24,051 nucleotides of DNA, taken from assembly GCA_035258565.1 (NCBI GenBank), contig DATFXF010000021.1, positions 1 through 24,051 of the forward strand, written 5' to 3'. Under the pieces are notes generated by a model that had not been told where the DNA came from, did no database searches, and saw only the letters and a list, made by a program, of their open reading frames with translations. Positions 23,686 to 24,051 of the stretch are shown in pieces. This DNA comes from DATFXF01 sp035258565. Lineage in GTDB: Bacteria; Acidobacteriota; Terriglobia; Acidiferrales; UBA7541. Position 1 is the stretch's first letter. Each line of letters starts with the position of its first letter. A program made the position numbers and the translations under genes.

Positions 23686-24051
23686 ATGCCGCTCAGCGAG
23701 CAGGAAGCCAAAGCGATCTGCCAGAAGCTGCTCAGTTACAGCAAGGCCGGCGACGCCAGCGTTTCCCTCGAGAGTAACGCCTACTCGCACCTGCGGTTCG
23801 CCGCGAACACGTTTACGACCTCCGGCCGCCGCGACGATATCAACGTCAGCATGACGTCGTGGATCGAAGGCCGGAAAGGGTCCGCTTCGACGAACGAGAT
23901 CGACGATGCCGCACTCGAAGCCGTTGTGCGGCAGTCCGATCAACTCGCTCGCCTCTCGCCGGTGGACCGCGAATACCTGCCCACGCTCGGCCCGCAGCAG
24001 TACCACCCCACGCAGGGCTATGTCGAAGCCACGGCAAATATCTCGCTTCGG
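23686..24051 (+). CDS. TldE/PmbA-like protein, 3' partial
   Basis: Only the first 122 residues are in the window; the frame is open to the last base. The segment ASVSLESNAYSHLRFAANTFTTSGRRDD, here interrupted for length, followed by VSMTSWIEGRKGSASTNEID, looks like the N-terminal domain of TldD/PmbA proteins. No signal peptide is seen, unlike the upstream gene. ATG 23686 has GGGAG (23675-23679) 6 nt upstream. Whether it lacks the zinc motif, as TldE does, lies outside the window. Confidence 0.8.
   Translation, partial: MPLSEQEAKAICQKLLSYSKAGDASVSLESNAYSHLRFAANTFTTSGRRDDINVSMTSWIEGRKGSASTNEIDDAALEAVVRQSDQLARLSPVDREYLPTLGPQQYHPTQGYVEATANISLR

Overview
The window looks like a GC-rich Gram-negative chromosome, most likely an Acidobacteriota. 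The reasons are a 1,052-residue Oar-like TonB-dependent receptor with an N-terminal carboxypeptidase-regulatory domain, a Tat-signal TldD/PmbA pair, a DUF374 acyltransferase, a FecR-like secreted protein, and a house-keeping gene order DUF177-rpmF-plsX-fabD-fabG-acpP-fabF. The phylum call is inference from gene content only. No tRNA, rRNA, CRISPR array, transposase or phage gene was seen, and no gene-free stretch exceeds about 225 bases.

Layout. (1) 1-2424, plus strand: an RNase G/E gene cut by the left edge, with a roughly 400-residue disordered Arg/Gly-rich and acidic insert in its S1 domain. (2) 2491-3370: a small accessory island. It holds a winged-helix/nucleotidyltransferase (MNT) antitoxin-regulator gene, with a perfect 21-bp palindrome overlapping its start codon, followed by a frameshifted and truncated HEPN toxin gene. 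(3) 3420-4214, minus: a SAM methyltransferase. (4) 4420-7190, plus: folD-coaE-htrA, closely spaced. (5) 7187-7966, minus: a DUF374 lysophospholipid acyltransferase that overlaps htrA tail to tail by 4 nt. (6) 7989-9134, plus: a secreted FecR-like protein of unknown function. (7) 9358-12516, minus: the TonB receptor with its own near-consensus promoter and a UUCG-tetraloop terminator. (8) 12637-16313, minus: etfB-etfA-ETF:quinone oxidoreductase, a complete route from flavin dehydrogenases to the quinone pool. (9) 16441-21873, minus: the fatty-acid/phospholipid cluster DUF177-rpmF-plsX-fabD-fabG-acpP-fabF, which lacks fabH. (10) 22061-24051, plus: tldD-like and tldE/pmbA-like genes, the second cut by the right edge.

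The genes on the minus strand from 21873 down to 12637 form one long co-directional block. It makes malonyl-ACP, elongates it and diverts acyl-ACP to phospholipid (plsX), then continues into electron-transfer flavoproteins typical of acyl-CoA oxidation. Internal promoters are visible before acpP and possibly before the ETF:quinone oxidoreductase. Several genes start at TTG or GTG (folD, fabF, etfB, ETF:QO, FecR-like).

Most of the window is ordinary chromosomal content. The most interesting items are the decayed MNT/HEPN toxin-antitoxin locus and its start-codon operator, the very large S1-loop insert in RNase G, a pair of related hairpin-bearing intergenic elements flanking etfB, and a direct repeat placed just upstream of the acpP promoter. 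I did not find a clearly new multi-gene system.
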